NCBI RefSeq assembly: GCF_019097595.1
Contig: NC_080715.1
Location: forward strand, 25,147,073-25,211,072
Direction of reading: 5' to 3'
DNA length: 64,000 nucleotides
From: Hemibagrus wyckioides
Taxonomy: Eukaryota > Chordata > Actinopteri > Siluriformes > Bagridae
Part shown: one piece after another, positions 62,201 through 64,000 of the stretch
How the letters are laid out: each line of letters opens with the position of its first letter
How positions within the stretch are numbered: the first letter of the stretch is position 1
Program-made: the position numbers and the translations under genes
Notes under the pieces: generated by a model
What the model was told of the DNA's origin: nothing
The model's input: the letters and a program-made list of their open reading frames with translations, nothing else
The model's database searches: none

Positions 62201-64000
62201 ACACCACGTGACTAAAATACACACCTATACACACACACACACCACGTGACTAAAATACACAACTATACACACACACACCACGTGACTAAAACACACACCT
62301 ATACACACTTACACACCACGTGACTAAAATACACACCTATACACACACACACCACGTGACTAAAATACACACCTATACGCACTCACACACCACGTGACTA
62401 AAATACACACCTATACACACACACACCACGTGACTAAAATACACACCTATACACACACACACCACGTGACTAAAATACACACCTATATGCACTCACACAC
62501 CACGTGACTAAAATATACACTTATACACACACACACCACGTGACTAAAATACACACCTATACACACACACACCATGTGACTAAAATACACACCTATACAC
62601 ACTCACACACCACGTGACTAAAATACACACCTATACATAAACACACCACGTGACTAAAATACACACCTATACACACACACACACCACGTGACTAAAATAC
62701 ACACCTATACACACTCACACACCACGTGACTAAAATACACACCTATACACACACACACACCACGTGACTAAAATACTCACCTATACACACACACACCACG
62801 TGACTAAAACACACACCTATACACACTTACACACCACGTGACTAAAATACAAACCTATACACACACACACCACGTGACTAAAATACACACCTATACACAC
62901 TCACACACCACGTGACTAAAACACACACCTATACACACTTACACACCACGTGACTAAAATACAAACCTATACACACACACACCACGTGACTAAAATACAC
63001 ACCTATACACACACACACACCACGTGCCTAAAATACACACTTATACACACACACACCACGTGACTAAAATACACACCTATACACACTTACACACCACGTG
63101 ACTAAAACACACACCTTTACACACTCACACACCACGTGACTAAAATACACACCTATACACACACAAACCACGTGACTAAAATACACATCTATACACACAC
63201 ACACACCACGTGACTAAAATACACACCTATACACACTCATTCACTACGTGACTAAAATACACAACTATACACACACACACCACGGGACTAAAATACACAC
63301 CTATACACACACACACCATGTGACTAAAATACACACCTATACACACTCACACACCACGTGACTAAAACACACACCTATACACACTCACACACCACGTGAC
63401 TAAAACACACACCTATACACACTCACAGACCACGTGACTAAAACACACACCTATACACACTCACACACCACGTGACTAAAATACACACCTATACACACTC
63501 ACACACCACGTTACTAAAACACACACCTATACACACTCACACACCACGTGACTAAAATACACACCTATACACACTCACACACTACGTGACTAAAACACAC
63601 ACCTATACACACACACACCACGTGACTAAAATACACACCTATACACACTCACACACCACATGACTAAAACACACACCTATACACACTCACACACCACGTG
63701 ACTAAAAGACACAACTATACACACACACCACGTGACTAAAATACACACCTATACACACACACACCATGTGACTAAAATACACACCTATACACACACACAC
63801 CCCGTGACTAAAATACACACCTATACACACACACACCACGTGACTAAAATACACACCTATACACACACACACCACGTGACTAAAATACACAACTTTACAC
63901 ACACACACCACGTGACTAAAATACACACCTATACACACAAAACCATGTGACTAAAATATACACCTATACACACACACACCACATGACTAAAACACACACC

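Larger units (their letters stand above)
53420..63045. repeat. Duplication with a 5,863-bp shift, first copy cut by the assembly gap
   Basis: The 237-bp block at 53555-53791 recurs at 59418-59654. Rare markers such as GACTACAACAC (55382, 61247), CCTATGCACAC (55474, 61338), GCACATATACGC (56026, 61890) and CATAAACAC (56773, 62637) follow at about the same 5.86-kb offset. The first copy ends at the N run at 57183. The second copy continues past the matching position (about 63046). Confidence 0.85.
4034..64000. repeat. Giant 36-bp satellite array with E-box core (continues past right edge)
   Basis: Essentially uninterrupted tandem units fill this 60-kb stretch apart from a 100-N gap. The common unit is 36 bp: CACGTGACTAAAA, then TACACACCTATA, then a CA run of about 11 bases. 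Length classes are 34 bp (shorter CA run), 35 bp (run replaced by CACACAAAAC), 36 bp and 38 bp (ACTCACACAC in the run). At roughly 36-37 bp per unit this is of the order of 1,600 units. Frequent variants are AAAAC for AAAAT at the sixth T, CATGTG, CACATG or CCCGTG for CACGTG, AACTTTA or AACTATA for ACCTATA, AAACGCACC for the CA run, and TATGCACTC. The plus strand is almost free of G outside the CACGTGAC core. No mobile element or gene was recognised within it. Confidence 0.98.

Noticed and set aside
5333..63950. Dozens of 60-146-codon open frames on both strands of the array
   Set aside because: They are the 36-bp unit read as 12 codons in two frames. They overlap each other on opposite strands, start and stop where unit length changes phase, and have low-complexity repeated products.
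4034..64000. CRISPR-like array of regularly spaced short repeats
   Set aside because: There are no unique spacers, units abut directly, and the flanks are vertebrate exons and a hAT relic. It is a satellite.
4034..64000. Telomeric repeat or CENP-B box in the unit
   Set aside because: The unit contains neither TTAGGG nor the TTCG....A..CGGG pattern of a CENP-B box.

Overview
This window is vertebrate nuclear DNA, probably from a ray-finned fish. The evidence is a multi-exon gene with GT-AG introns, short introns rich in CA/GT and AT microsatellites, and a decayed hAT-type transposon of a kind common in fish. Nothing prokaryotic is present. The fish assignment is inference; the vertebrate assignment is firm.

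Left edge (1-2668): the 5' part of the ciliary gene drc1 (dynein regulatory complex subunit 1, also called CCDC164) on the minus strand. Six coding exons can be joined with consistent splice phases into 244 codons with no stop. The rest of the gene lies beyond base 1. A 13-bp X-box-like RFX site sits 54 bp upstream of the start codon, as expected for a motile-cilium gene.

Spacer (2735-4033): a truncated hAT-type element (terminus-like sequence near 2774, broken transposase fragment 2933-3350), an AT-rich stretch with nothing recognisable, then a short CpG-rich segment with CCAAT and GC boxes (3641-3860) that looks like a promoter or mobile-element regulatory region.

Right 94% (4034-64000): one enormous satellite array that runs off the window. 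The basic unit is 36 bp, with 34-, 35- and 38-bp classes. Each unit carries a CACGTG (E-box) core followed by ACTAAAA, a CACACCTATA segment and a CA run. The array is organised in nested higher-order duplications with different shifts in different zones: about 2.5 kb near 5-11 kb, 4,864 bp at 16-26 kb, 580 bp inside 8,506 bp at 27-40 kb, 1,643 bp at 41-43.7 kb, about 2.0-2.2 kb at 44-52 kb and 5,863 bp at 53-63 kb. A 100-N gap lies at 57183-57282.

The array contains no convincing genes. Its many open frames on both strands exist because 36 bp is 12 codons without a stop. The most unusual features are the dense lattice of E-boxes (of the order of 1,600 units in 60 kb) starting 1.4 kb upstream of drc1, the variation concentrated at the single CpG of each unit, and the recent nested amplification.
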